The position numbers were made by a program, and so were the translations under genes. From assembly GCA_004329165.1 (NCBI GenBank), contig CM014737.1, positions 55,906,368 to 55,970,367 on the forward strand: DNA of 64,000 bases. The letters are read 5' to 3'. Below, piece after piece: positions 13,611-25,988 of the stretch. Every line of letters starts with the position of its first letter. Positions within the stretch are counted from its first letter, which is position 1. The notes under the pieces were generated by a model that saw only the letters and a list, made by a program, of their open reading frames with translations, was not told the DNA's origin and did no database searches. This stretch comes from Spatholobus suberectus (Eukaryota; Streptophyta; Magnoliopsida; Fabales; Fabaceae).

Positions 13611-16600
13611 ATGGATTCTTTGTTTGCAAGTAATGCAAGGTTGAGAAGGAGGAAAATTATGAAAAATAAGTCATCCAAACGCAATTCTGTTATCATGGGT
13701 TTGTCTTTAGTCCATTTCTATGATCTATTTCTGTTTTTTCAATTTTGGCCAATGCTCACTCTTTATAGATTTTATTCCAGATGAAAATTCATCTCCTAAT
13801 TTTTGTAGTCCAAGGTAATATGCACCCCATATACAGAGTTCAGTTATCCCTAATGTTCATAGAACTCCATTGTCCCCTTTATCTATTGGTAAGATATTTT
13901 ATAGTTTATTTATTTAGTAGTTGTGTCAGTAATATCATACTTAACCAATATGTTGTTATTTCCCACTAGCAGGGACAAGTGTCGACCTTAATGTTAGGGG
14001 CATGTGTGATATCCCAATTGAAACTACTGACAATAGATTTACAGAAAAAAGGTCTACAATTGATGTTAACCTGACTTCAGCATGCACTGTAATTAGAAGT
14101 TCCACTGAGAACTTTTCCTCTTCCTCTAGAGTAGGTTGGTGTGCACTATATATTTCTATTTCAACCCATGTTATTAAATTTGTTTTATGATTTATTTATT
14201 TATTTTTATCACGATTCTAGATTGTTGTAGGACTTCATGATAATGGAAGGACGACTCCATCGTTAGTAGTTATAGACTAGTATTCTTTTATGTGTTTGTC
14301 TAAGACAGCAGTGCAACCAAGGCATGTTATTGAATCTATCCCTCCCATCCAACTAAATTTGGACAAAGACAAGAAATTTCCATCTTGTCACGGTATATAT
14401 ATATTTGCAAATGTTGACTATTTTTCCTTACTTTGCATAGAATTTATTTATAGTTATGTTATATTTTAAAATTATATTTATACTTGGACTCAAATTTACA
14501 AATCATTCATATTAATGGCAGGACATGTCAAATATCACAAGTCTTTGACTGAAAATCATTCTGAGGCATATCTAAATGCAGAGTCTATAGGTATTTTGTT
14601 TTCATTTGATCCAAATTCACAGAGTTTTTTTTTTACCATGAATTTATTATAAAATAACTATAACAACTAATTTTCTACAGAAGCTTTAAATTTTGGAAGC
14701 CCAAACTGAGTGTGTGCGGACTGTGGTGCTCAATTGTGGTTAGAAGAGAGAGTTGAAAAGTACAACTCATTAAGGTGACATGAATTTTCATTATGTTGCA
14801 TGAGAGGAAAGGTTCAACTTCCATTCCTACAAAGACCTCTAGATTTGTTGTTCAACTTATTTAATGGAGAAGACCCCAGAAGTAAACATTTTAAACAAAA
14901 TATAAGAGCATACAACAACATATTTTCTTTTACAACGATAGGTGGAAAGGTAGAAAGTTCAGTCAATGATGGTGGTGTGCCACCACAATTTATTCTCAAT
15001 GGTCAAAATTTTCATCGTATTGATAGTTTGTTGCCACAGGAAGGATCCATTCCAAAATTTGCCCAGTTATATATTCACGACACATTAAATGAAATGTCAA
15101 ATAGAATGAAACATTTTAGGTGCATGCTGCCATTATTTTCTATAGTTAATCATATTTTTAATGTTTATGTGCCCATAAATTTTTTTTATATTCTTTTTAG
15201 ATCAAAGGAGGACAAAATGAGTCTTAATGAGTCGTTAGTCCAAGACCTAACAAAAATGATAGATGGTCATAATGTGTTGGCTCATTCCTTTAGAAGAGTT
15301 CGAGATTTCTTATCCTTGGACAATTCAGTCTAATCTATGTTTGAGGTTGTTTAGAAATCAGTCAAATGATGCTAGGACATATAATTTACCTACTTCTGAT
15401 GAGGTTGCTGCGTTAATAATTGGTGATTTAGACAACCTGGATCTCGGAAAAGATATTATAGTGAAGAAGATAAGTTGGGAATTTAGTAGGATACATGAGA
15501 TGCACACTGCTTTCATCCCTCTCCAATACCCACTGTTATTCCCATATGGAGAGGATGGATACCAATAAGACATTCCAATTAGAGATGCTATCATTGCAAG
15601 TTCGAAACGTAAGAGAATTCGTGTTTCTATAAGGGAATTTATTACATTTAGGATCCAAGAGAGAAGCATTGAATATGGCAACATTGTAAATGCTCGGAGG
15701 CTATTTCAACAGTTCGTTGTTGATTGTTATACAATGATAGAAGCTCAAAGGTTACAATATATACGATTAAATCAAAAGGTGATAAGGTGTGATTTCTTGA
15801 ATGGCCTTTAGGAAGCTGTTCATAGAGGAGAAAATGATCCAACTTCTGTTGGAAAACGTGTTGTATTACCTACATCATTTACTGGTGGAATGAGATATAT
15901 GTTTAATACTTGTCAAGATGCCATGGCAATATACAAGAGATATGGGTACCCTGATCTATTCATAACCATCACTTGTAACTCAAATTGGGGAGAAATACAA
16001 GAAATAGTTACAGCTAGAGGTTTAACTGCAAGTGACAGACCAAATATTGTTTGTCGAGTTTTCAAGATGAAGCTTGATAAAATGATGTCAGATTTTAAAA
16101 AGGATGAAATATTTGGGACTATAGTTGTAGGTTTTTTTTTCTGTATTGATTATTCTTTGAGTAGTTTTGTTATACTAAACTTTTGAACTTATATATTGCA
16201 CGTACTTTATGAAGGAACATATACTGTGGAGTTTCAAAAGAGAGGCCTGCCACATGCTCATATCTTACAATGGTTGGGTTGTACCAATAAATTAAAATTA
16301 GGAATTGATATTGACAAATTCATTTATGTAGAATTACCTGATTCTAATTTATATCCAACATTTGCCAAGGCTGTTTCTAACTTTATGATTCATGGTCCAC
16401 GTGGGGCTGCCAATTTAAAATCCCCGTGCATGAAAGGTGGTAAGTGCTCCAAGTATTTTGTTAAAAGTTTCCAACTTTCAACAACTATTTGTAAAACACA
16501 AAGATAACACAAGAAGGGAAGGGGGTGGGGGGAGGTTGAATGTGTTATAGCAAATTTTCGCAAAACCTTTGTTAAAGACATATCGTTTGAAAGATATGAT

Positions 16601-19600
16601 CAAAGAGTTTTTCAAAAACATTTTATAAGACAGGCAAAAGCTGAATGACAAACTGGAATACACACAAGATTTATACTAGTTCGTCTCACCCTAGATACTA
16701 CATCCAGTTCTTTTCAACAACCAAGTTCTACTAACTTTTTCAAGTTACAAGTATTCTTTCCACAAGCCTTTTCAGGCTCATCCTAAGTAGTCTTTTACTT
16801 GTCTCTTCAAGCAATAACCCAAGTATTCTTTGAATTAAAGCCTCTTCAGGCTTCCACCAATTTCTTTTGAAAAAGGTTTACTCAAGAGTTACCTCATTGG
16901 GTTTAACGTCTTATCAGACGAATATACAAGTAGGTACACAAGAAGATTTTTACAAACAAAGTCTACAAGAGAAGAGCTTTTTTATTTCTAAAAGATGTTA
17001 TGATTTTTCAGCAAAAAGAACTACACAAAAGAGGTATCTTCTTCTATTTATAAGCTTCTCCAAAAGTATCTATTGAGTGCTTTGTATGAGACGGCCTTCG
17101 TCTAATGAAGAAAGTCGTTGAGGCATTAAATGTAACATTTAATGCCTTTCACCAACTTGTCATATGATAAGATAAAACAGTTAACTTATCTTTTCTATTT
17201 TTGTACTCAATCTTGTTGCAGTTGTCATGTCTGCTTTCTCATTTTGACATCCGCACACACACATTCCTTCTTTTTTGCTTAAAAGAGCTGACTCTTCTCG
17301 AGAGTAGGTACATAGACTTTATATGTTTCGAGGTAGCTTACGCTCTGATTGATGTGCTGGTCATTTTAGAACGTTGTCATCGTCTATAAGATCTATTAGT
17401 TACTAATTTAATTTAATCAAAGGATAAAGATGATATATTTTTTTTAAAGATATTAGACAGTTGCTTTTGAACCTGTTACGGATGAACAGACGATTGTGTA
17501 AAAACATATATTTTAACTGTTTGTTATTATCAAAATATTTGAGGGTTATAAATTCGTCCTTTGTCTTAACACTATTGATGAAGAAGGCTATCCAAGGTAC
17601 AAGTGTCTGGATAATGGTTTATTTCTCCATAAAAAGGGAATAAAGTTAGACAATAGGTATGTAGTTCCCTACAATCCTCAACTTTTAATGAGGTATCAAG
17701 CTCATGTAAATATGGAATATTGTAATAAATCAAACTCCATAAAGTATCTCTTTAAATATGTAAACAAAGGTCTAGATCGAGCTACTATTGAGATTTCAAA
17801 TGGGACTGATTATGAATTACACATCGATGAAATAAAGCAATATTATGCTTGTCAATATTTGTCTCCATGTGAAGTTGTTTGGAGAATTTTTGGATTTGAC
17901 ATTCATCATAGGTGGCCTCCTGTTCAGAGGCTATATTTTCATCTTCTGAATCAGTAGTTTATTATGTTTTCACAAGAAAAGGGTATTGATTCAGTGATAA
18001 GGAGAAATGAGAATCTTGATACCATGTTTTTGTCATGGTTTGAGGCAAATAGAAATTTTCCTGAAGGGAAGGAATTGACTTATGCTAAATTTCCCACAAA
18101 ATTTGTTTATTTAAAGTAGAATAGAATGTGACAACCAAGGAAACAAGGCAATTCCATTGGTAGGTTGAATTATGTTCCACCTAGAGTTGGTGAGCTTTGT
18201 TACACGAGAATTCCACTCACAATACAAAAAGGGTGCACAAGTTACAACAATATTAAGACAGTCAATGGAGTTACATATGAAACTTTTCAAGAGGCGTGTT
18301 ATGCTTTGGGATTATTAGACAATGACAAGGAGTTCATAGATGCAATTATTGAAGCAAGTGAGTTGGCTTCTAGAAATCAATTGAGAAGGTTGTAAGCCTT
18401 ATACTGTTTGGGATTCTACTTTGAAATTGTTGTGTGATGGAATTCTATATGAAAGAAGAAATAAGTTGAATATTTCAGGTAAAAATACTATTTTCACATA
18501 ATTATTTATTTAGTTATATATATTATATTTAAATGATTGAGTATTAGTTGTCATTACAGGACTTCAAATTAGGGATGATGAATTGAAGAATCTTTGTTTA
18601 ATTGAAATGGAGAAGATGTTGTTTATGAATGGGAAATCTCTCAAAGATTTTGGTTCAATTCCATATTGTTAGATTTCAGATTTTTGTGAGTTCAAAAATA
18701 AGTTGTTGGTTGCTGAATTGAACTATGATAAAGAAGAATTGGTTGCTACCCATTCTTCTCTATTGAATTCCCTAACCGCTGAATAGAGGTCTATTTATGA
18801 CAAAATTATGGATTCTGTACTATTAGGATTAGGCGGTTTTTTCTTCTTAAATGGATATGGAGGTACTGGTATGACATTTGTCTGGAAAACCTTATCTACT
18901 ACTTTAAGATCGCATTAATTGTTTTAAATGTTGCTTCCAGTGGAATTGCATCTTTACTATTACTTGGAGGTAAGACAGCTCATTCCACATTTTGCATACC
19001 ATTGGTCACTACTGAACTTTGTACTTGCAACATAAGATAGGGAAGTCTTAAAGCTAAACTTCTACTCCATTCAAAATTAATAATTTGGGACTGAGGCCCC
19101 AATGTTGAACAGGTTTTGCTTTGACACAGTTGATTGTACTTTAAGGGATATCATGAGGTGTGAAAGTGAAGACAACCTACATAGGCCATTTGGAGGTAAA
19201 GTGGTTGTCTTGGGTGGGGATTTTAGGGAAATATTGCCAGTTATGAGAAAAGGTTGTAGGAATGATGTAGTTGCAACAACAATCAATTCTTCTAAAATAT
19301 GGAAAAGTTGCAAAGTTTTACGACTGTCAAAGAACATGAGATTAGGTGCCCATACATCGCAAGAAGATGCTAAGGACACAAAATAGTTTGCAAAAAGGAT
19401 TCTTAATATAGGAGATGGCAATTGTGAGTTTAATGAAATGGGGGAAAGTAATATTCAAATACTTGGTGATTTATTAATCGGTGATTCTAAAAATTCATTG
19501 CTTTCTTTGGTTGATTTCACATATCCGCAAATTTTACAAAACTTTAACAATTTCAAATTTTATGAAGAGAGGGAAATTCTAGCTCCTACCCTGGAATTTG

Positions 19601-20217
19601 TGGAAACTGTAAATGATTTTGTGTTATCGTTATTTCTTGGAGATGAAAAGGAATACTTGAGTTTTGACTCAATTATCCAATCTGATGAAGATTCTAATAT
19701 TTAGGGGGAATGGTTTACAACTGAATTTCTGAATGACGTGAAAAGTTCAGGAATACCAAATCATAGATTGCGGCTAAAGATTGGGGTTCCAGTCATGCTT
19801 CTGAGAAATATTGATCAGGCTAATGGATTGTATAACAGTACAAGATAGTTGGTTAATGAATTAGGAAAAAATGTTATAAGAGCTACTGTAATAACAGGAA
19901 AAAACATTGGAGATAAGATTTATATTTCAAGAATGAATTTGATACCGTCAGATCCAGGATTTCCTTTCAAGTTTTAGAGAAGGCAATTTCCATTGTCTAT
20001 GTGCTTTGCAATGACTATAAATAAAAGCCAAGGACAGTTTCTCTCAATGGTTGGGTTGTACTTACCAAAACCAATTTTCACTCATGGTTAACTGTATATT
20101 GTAGTATCTAGAGTAAAATCAAGAAAAGGTTTGAGAATTCTTATTTTGGATGATGAGAGTAGAATCTGTTCCTCAACTACAAATGTTGTATATAAGGAAG
20201 TGTTTCAAATTTTGTAA
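13611..20217 (+). pseudogene. Helitron Rep/PIF1-helicase gene, degenerate
   Basis: The gene once encoded the rolling-circle replication initiator and 5'-3' PIF1-type helicase that moves Helitrons. A plausible first exon starts at ATG 13611 (MDSLFASNARLRRRK). A Cys-containing segment (CADCGAQLW, then a Helitron-typical CCMRGKVQLP) lies near 14715-14825. The Helitron_like_N region runs through 15400-16500, with YGYPDLFITITCN at about 15937 and the Rep metal-binding HxH in LPHAHIL at about 16245. A later Rep part (YLFKYVNKG, about 17745) follows. The helicase shows a Walker A-like GYGGTGM at about 18855 in which the expected Lys is Met, then VVVLGGDFR (about 19204), and ends with INKSQGQ and VVSR motifs before TAA 20217. 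In-frame stops and frameshifts are scattered throughout, and foreign DNA splits the Rep domain at about 16465-17540. It is non-functional. Confidence 0.88.
16465..17540. mobile_element. ~1-kb insertion splitting the Helitron Rep region
   Basis: Rep homology breaks after a CSKYF...STTI segment (about 16450-16490) and resumes with a similar but diverged segment (about 17535-17575) leading into TIDEEGYPRYK. The DNA between has no Rep similarity. It contains phrases such as CTTCAGGCTTCCACC and a G-rich patch at 16515-16535. I do not recognise the family and see no terminal repeats. Confidence 0.55.
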
Positions 20218-22753
20218 ACTCTATCTTTTACCTTCTAATCTTGATGCATTATTGTTATATTACAATGGTTGTTGTTACTTCCATGGTTCCTATAATTAAC
20301 GTATTGCTTTTTTTTTTTGAGATATTAAGTGATCATCATTTATGAAGTGTTTTTCAATTTAGATAGATGTAGTGATTTCTCTTGTGATTATTATTGCAAT
20401 TGTTCTAAATGACTGTTCATCACCCTAATAATTCTATTGTTCCAAATTCTTTAATTCTTTGATTTAACTTTAGACTTATTCTTGAATCAGGTTAATGTTG
20501 AAGTATAGTGTGAAGTGAAAGGTATTATGACTTGTGGTGTGCCATGAAAGTTTAATGTGGGAAAGAAATTAAGGAAATGATGGATACTCTTAATAAAATC
20601 TTTTGTCACTTCATTATAGATCTAAGATAGACCACTAGCTCCCTTTTTTATGAAAGAATAGTATTTTAAGATAATGATGACCACTTTTCTTTATGTAGGA
20701 CATAGATGCAACAGGAAAGTACCAAATTTTCTAATATAAAAGGATTTGAAGTGCCACACTTTCTTATCTTAATATCACTATACTTTCTCCCATTTTCCTT
20801 AACAAGCTTTCAAGATTCTAATATTAGAATTTGGAAAATTAATGAGCTTTGCATACTCGTATGCTTAAGTTGTTACACTATTACTAGAATGACTTGAATA
20901 GTCTTTTCATTTTTCTTTAAGTTAATCATCATTACTAAGGAAATGGTAAGAATTTAACTGAATGGTTCAATACAAAATTAGATCATTCCTTGAATTTAGA
21001 GGGTTGTTCAAAGGACTATCTCACATTTCTCAGTAAAAATATTCATTTTATTGCTTTATGATATTCTCTATTTTTCTATCCTATTTTCATTTTCTTTCTA
21101 CATTCCATGCTTATAATATAGGGTTAAAGCTTGCTCATTGTTTTTTTCCTTCTAATTTTAATTTTCCTTTTTTAATTTGGAACCTGTCAATTTATTTTTT
21201 TGGTAGCTAACTTGCCGTAGACTAACAATCTAGCACACCAACTGTGTGACAATCACACATCATTAATAATTTTCATTTCATCCCAAAGAGGCCTTTTTTT
21301 ACTATGTGGTTTGCTTAAGGCCTCTTTCTCAGCCCTTGAGTTTAAGAAAAACTAATCCATTCTTTGTTGTGCTTTTTTGTCTTTAATCTAGATAGCCAAG
21401 TAATTAAGGCTGGTCACATATGATGTCACATTTTATTTTGACACCTTCAGACAATGAGAATGAGAACTTAGAAGACGACCCTTGGTTTTTGGTTAATAGA
21501 TAGATGTGTTTAAATTAATGAATTTATTTAAATATGATAGGCACTAAGACGACCTTCATTGTCATCCAGTGATTTTAATTTTTTTTAAATTGTCATAAGT
21601 CATCGTATTGATCATCATTTTCCCTTCTTTGCTTGGACAATAACTTATTTATGAAATTGGCTTCTAATGGTTTTATTTACTTTGAATAAGGTGTTCTATT
21701 GAATTGGTCTTCACTTTTCATTCATTAGGCAAATATTGATTATGTATTTCATTTTGATACAGAGGCGTTGTACATAAAGTAGGTGCCCTAGACATAAGGT
21801 ATACATTTTATTGCCTTTTTTTTTGTGTTATTTGCTTCATTGGGACAAGAAGGTTGCCTTTTGTATCAATAACATATATACTTAAATGACATGCACAATA
21901 TACTCAACTTTGATGAAATTAAGTATAACTTACCTAAGAAGGTTCAAATAAACATACTTTAAAGTTTCCATCATGAACTGATTTGTACTTGAGTGATGAC
22001 TAGAACAGCTTATCATGAAACTTAGTGTGATACATGGATTGGTTTGTACTTGAGCGATGAATCAGTATTGGGTATGCTATGTAACTTTTTAGGTGGTTTT
22101 TTTAAACTTTATCATCGTTGATTAAGAAATGTAGCAAATCAGAATTTTGTAATTCTTCTTTGTTAATTTTCTCTTTTGGTTATTTATTGCATTTACGTGC
22201 TTTCAACTTTTGAGTAATTTTTTGTGCAATTTGATGGATTGAGTTGATAACATGCGTCAGCAGGGCTCATCGCTTCCTATATAAGGTGGCCGATGCAAGC
22301 AAATGCAAATGATGACTCCCTAGAAACAACCATAACAGAATCCCAAAAGAGATTATGAACTCAACTCTATTCCAAATTAAGTTGACAAGTTGAAAAGGAC
22401 TTAAGAAATGTTAGCATTATGCTCCAAATTTAAGGGTAGTATTTGAACTGTCTTTGTTCTTGCATGTTTATTTTGTTTTCATTTATCTTTTCTTTTGTCA
22501 AAATTGATTATAACTATGTTTTAGGTGCTTATTCAGAATAGGGCATATTTCTTGCCTAATATTTGTTGTTGTTATAACTTTGCTATTATAAAATTTTATA
22601 GCATAAAATATTTTATGATGTGACATTTTTACATTATTGCTCATCAATGTTTCGCCGGGCTCGCATACTAGTTAGTAAAAAAATGGAAACTGGCTAAACA
22701 TTTTCACCTACATATTCGTCACGGCAAACGTCACCACTACTTGACCTCCACTG

Positions 22754-22760
22754 TATATAA
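22754..22760 (+). promoter_or_regulatory. TATA box of the UGT gene
   Basis: TATATAA lies 107 bp before the chosen ATG (22867). With a usual ~30-bp spacing, transcription would start near 22785. The in-frame ATG at 22783 would then sit at or before the start of the mRNA, which supports using ATG 22867. The proposed Helitron end is 82 bp upstream of this box. Confidence 0.6.
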
Positions 22761-22866
22761 GCACATTCACAGGAAATAATGCATGTCACTGCTTTGGCTA
22801 CCAGACATAAATCATAATCCCTGTCCCCTGGTGTTAGTAAGTGCGATTCCACGCGCCACCGCAACC

Positions 22867-24282
22867 ATGGTGCAGCACCGCTTCCTCCTCATAACATACC
22901 CCATTCAAGGCCACATAAATCCCGCCATCCAGTTCGCTAAGCGTCTCGCTGGCATGGGCGTCCACGTCACTTTCGCCACCAGTGTCTACCTCCACCGTCG
23001 CATGCTCAACAAACTAACCGTCCCCGGCCTCTCCTTCGCCATCTTCTCCGACGGCTACGACGACGGTTACAAGGCCACCGCCGACTCCGCCGTGGTGTCG
23101 TACATGTCGGAGCTCAAGCTCCGCGGTTCTGAGTCTCTCAGAAACATCATAACCGCCGCGAAACAGGATGGCCAACCTTTCACCTGCGTAGCCTACACCA
23201 TCCTCCTTCCCTGGGCCGCACAGGTGGCGCGTGAGTTTCACCTCCCGGGGGCGCTGCTGTGGATTCAACCAGCCACGGTTTTTGATATCTACTACTACTA
23301 CTTCCACGAGTACAGGGACTACATCAGCCACAAATCAGAGGACCGCACCATACAATTGCCCGGTTTGCCATTTTCACTCACAACACGTGACATTCCCTCC
23401 TTCCTCTTACCCTCCAATATCTATACCTTTGCTCTTCCATCCCTCGAAGAACAGTTTCAAGAGCTTGACAAAGAAACCAACCCAAGAGTTCTTCTGAACA
23501 CCTTTGAGGAGTTGGAACCGGAGGCCCTGAGAGCAATTGGTAAGTTCACGATGATACCAATTGGGCCATTGATTCCCTCTGCCTTCCTGGACGGTAAAGA
23601 CCCGGGTGACACTTCCTTTGGTGGTGACATCTTTGATGGCTCGAACGATTACGTTGAATGGTTGGACTCAAAGCCTGAGTTGTCTGTGGTTTATGTGTCA
23701 TTTGGCACACTTGCTGTGTTGGCTAGGAGACAGATGGAGGAGGTTGCACGTGCCTTGTTGGATTCTGGATATCCCTTTTTGTGGGTCCTTAGAGAAAATT
23801 ATGAGAAGCAAGGAAAGGAACAAGAGCTGAGCTGCAGAGAGGAACTTGAGCAGAGGGGGAAGATTGTGAAATGGTGTTCCCAGGTGGAGGTTCTGTCGCA
23901 TCGCTCCTTGGGTTGTTTCGTGACACACTGTGGATGGAATTCGACCGTGGAAAGTTTGGCTTCGGGGGTTCCTATGGTGGCATTTCCTCAGTGGTCGGAC
24001 CAAGGGACTAATGCGAAGCTAGTGCATGATGTGTGGAAGACGGGGGTGAGAGTGGATGATAAGGTGAATGAGGAGGGGATAGTGGAAGCTGAGGAGATTA
24101 GGAAGTGTTTGGAAGTGGTCATGGGGAGCGGAGGAGAAGGACAAGAATTGAGAAGGAGTGCTAAGAAATGGAAATGCTTGGCCAGGGATGCCGTGAAGGA
24201 AGGAGGCTCTTCGGATAGGAATATGAGGACTTTTCTCGATGATGTTGCAAGACAAGGACAGGATTCTTTGTTGGGTAGTTGA
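22867..24282 (+). CDS. UDP-glycosyltransferase, UGT75-type (family 1)
   Basis: It is predicted to transfer a sugar, probably glucose, from UDP-glucose to a small plant acceptor in the cytosol. The single exon encodes 471 aa, normal for the family. The N-terminal motif YPIQGHINP holds the likely catalytic His16. The C-terminal PSPG box covers residues 336-379, from WCSQ through HCGWNS and ending in WSDQ; the final Gln fits UDP-glucose preference. The segment YTILLPWAAQVAR, followed by LLWIQPATVFDIYYYYF, resembles UGT75 enzymes. At the place where many relatives carry the activating Asp, this protein has Thr (A-Y-T). Known UGT75 members act on anthocyanins, auxins or carotenoid-derived acids, so the substrate here is open. 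ATG 22867 has a good context (AACCATGG) and begins the conserved HRFLLITYP block. The upstream in-frame ATG at 22783 would add 28 unconserved residues. The reading frame is intact. Confidence 0.93.
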   Translation: MVQHRFLLITYPIQGHINPAIQFAKRLAGMGVHVTFATSVYLHRRMLNKLTVPGLSFAIFSDGYDDGYKATADSAVVSYMSELKLRGSESLRNIITAAKQDGQPFTCVAYTILLPWAAQVAREFHLPGALLWIQPATVFDIYYYYFHEYRDYISHKSEDRTIQLPGLPFSLTTRDIPSFLLPSNIYTFALPSLEEQFQELDKETNPRVLLNTFEELEPEALRAIGKFTMIPIGPLIPSAFLDGKDPGDTSFGGDIFDGSNDYVEWLDSKPELSVVYVSFGTLAVLARRQMEEVARALLDSGYPFLWVLRENYEKQGKEQELSCREELEQRGKIVKWCSQVEVLSHRSLGCFVTHCGWNSTVESLASGVPMVAFPQWSDQGTNAKLVHDVWKTGVRVDDKVNEEGIVEAEEIRKCLEVVMGSGGEGQELRRSAKKWKCLARDAVKEGGSSDRNMRTFLDDVARQGQDSLLGS

Positions 24283-25767
24283 AAAGCAAAAAAAATGAAC
24301 CTTATGAATAAGAAGTATGCTTCGTGTCAACTGTCCATAGGGCAGAAGATTAAAATAGTAAATTGCACTTTAGCATATTGAATATTCCAAATCCATGTTT
24401 TATGTAACAGTAAATTACATCTCTTGGGTTTTTTTTCTTTTTTTTATACTGTACACGATACTTTTTATATTTTATATTAATTTTTTAATTGTTTAAAAAA
24501 TATTATACTAATATTTATTATATATTATACTAAACTCTCTTAATTATTAAAAATATTTTATTGTGTAATACTATAAAAAAAATTATTGTAAACGTTAAAA
24601 AAATAAAAAAATAAAGTACAATTTAAAAAAATCTTAAATAACATCAGTGTAATTTCCTCTTTATGAAAACTTTCTTGTTGGGTAGTCAAAAAGAAAATTG
24701 AAAAACCCGCGGGTGCATGAGATTAATTTTTGGGGGATAACCATTCCAATCTTTCCAATTGTTAAGATTATCATCTTACCTAAAAAGTTTGAAAAGTTGC
24801 AATTTAATGTTGTCGTGATTTTACCGTTGGACGTTGGCAACTGTTTTAGTTAATATGGTCTTGAATCTTGATTGTCAATGACCGATGGTTACACATAATC
24901 AAGACATGTTGGTTTGATCTGTAGCGTGGTGCTTATGTTCAGGTTCATGCAGTATAACAAATTCATCGGATCAGTCACCTACTCGGCTTAGCTTCCATTT
25001 CATTGATTTAGGTTATCTCTAAATATTTTTCACGTTGTATGACTACAGTTCTAAGCCAAATATCATACGACTGAATCATATCCAAACATTAATACAACAA
25101 CAACAAAAGCCTTGTCGCATGGGTGGGGTTGCATATATTAAGTTCCAATAAAAGATATTTTAGGTAAAAAGTTTATTTTTTAAATGTAATTAGTAGAATT
25201 AAATGATATTAACTAACTTTCTTAATTAGTATAAAAATTAGTTAATTTTGCTTATATTTAAGTTCGATGTCTTAATTACCCTTATTTTCTTTTTCTTAAT
25301 GCGGTTCAAGGAAATGGGTGGAATAGGCCTGTTGAATCAGTGAAAACAATGAACACACTAAAAAAGAAGTAGGTTTGGCGATATGATGAATCTGATTAAA
25401 CCTGCCATGAAGAGAAGGATCATTGGATAAACATTTGTCCTCGTGTCCCTTCCTGTCTCAAAAGAAGGATCCCAGGTTTTAGCAAAAATGTTTTCTTCGA
25501 ACCATTTTCATTTTTCCTAGGATGCAGTGTTCTCGTCAGTGTTGGTAGTGGATGGTGATTGTTATTGTTAGTTCAATTAGTATTTTTGTCAACTTAATTT
25601 TTAAACGTTGGTGTGTTTTCCACTTTTTTAACTCTTGGAAAGTTTCAGAATGCAACTTGAATTTAATGAAATTTTATTGACCAACTACATTAACTTGCTT
25701 CATTTTAACTATGATTTGTGTTAATTTTCTTGTACAAAATTGAAGTTCTTACCAGGTTCTATTTTTG
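24283..25767. other. UGT 3' flank and AT-rich intergenic DNA
   Basis: The UGT 3' untranslated region probably ends within the first few hundred bases, although I cannot fix a poly(A) site. At 25093-25135 there is a CAACAACAACAAAAGCCTTG patch followed by a GGGTGGGGTTG-like phrase, which resembles a common dispersed plant repeat. Nothing else was recognised. Confidence 0.5.
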
Positions 25768-25957
25768 GGCTTTTTAACCACAGTAGTAAAAAAAAAAAAA
25801 ACTATTTACTAAAATAAAAAAAAAAACAATTTACCATGTTCAATTTTTTTTTTTACTACAACAAGAGGAGTCAACTCAGTTGACGCCTCGCGTTCAATTT
25901 TTATATATATATATATAACAGGAGGTGTTAATTCAGTTGGCGCCTCGTGTTCAAATT

Positions 25958-25988
<31 letters not shown>

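Larger units (their letters stand above)
10007..22671 (+). mobile_element. Large decayed autonomous-type Helitron
   Basis: The body encodes a broken Helitron Rep/helicase (13611-20217) on the plus strand. Downstream, a Helitron-like 3' end lies at 22660-22671, terminating in CTAG followed by T. A candidate 5' end starts TCTATATCTATAAATATAAT at 10007 and is preceded by A, so the ends fit insertion between A and T. A second similar 5'-like sequence lies at 10940, so the true left edge may be there. The 3' hairpin is weak. The presence of the element is well supported; its exact borders are inference. The non-coding parts (10007-13610 and 20218-22671) are AT-rich and hold no other gene that I can recognise. 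Confidence 0.6.

Noticed and set aside
22651..22671. Strong hairpin at the large Helitron's 3' end
   Set aside because: Only weak pairing is visible around CGCCGGGCTCG. The CTAG-T ending is kept as support but the hairpin is not claimed.
22783..22866. Longer UGT start adding 28 residues
   Set aside because: The TATA box at 22754-22760 would place transcription start at about 22785, the extra residues match no UGT N terminus, and ATG 22867 has a better context and begins the conserved HRFLLITYP block.
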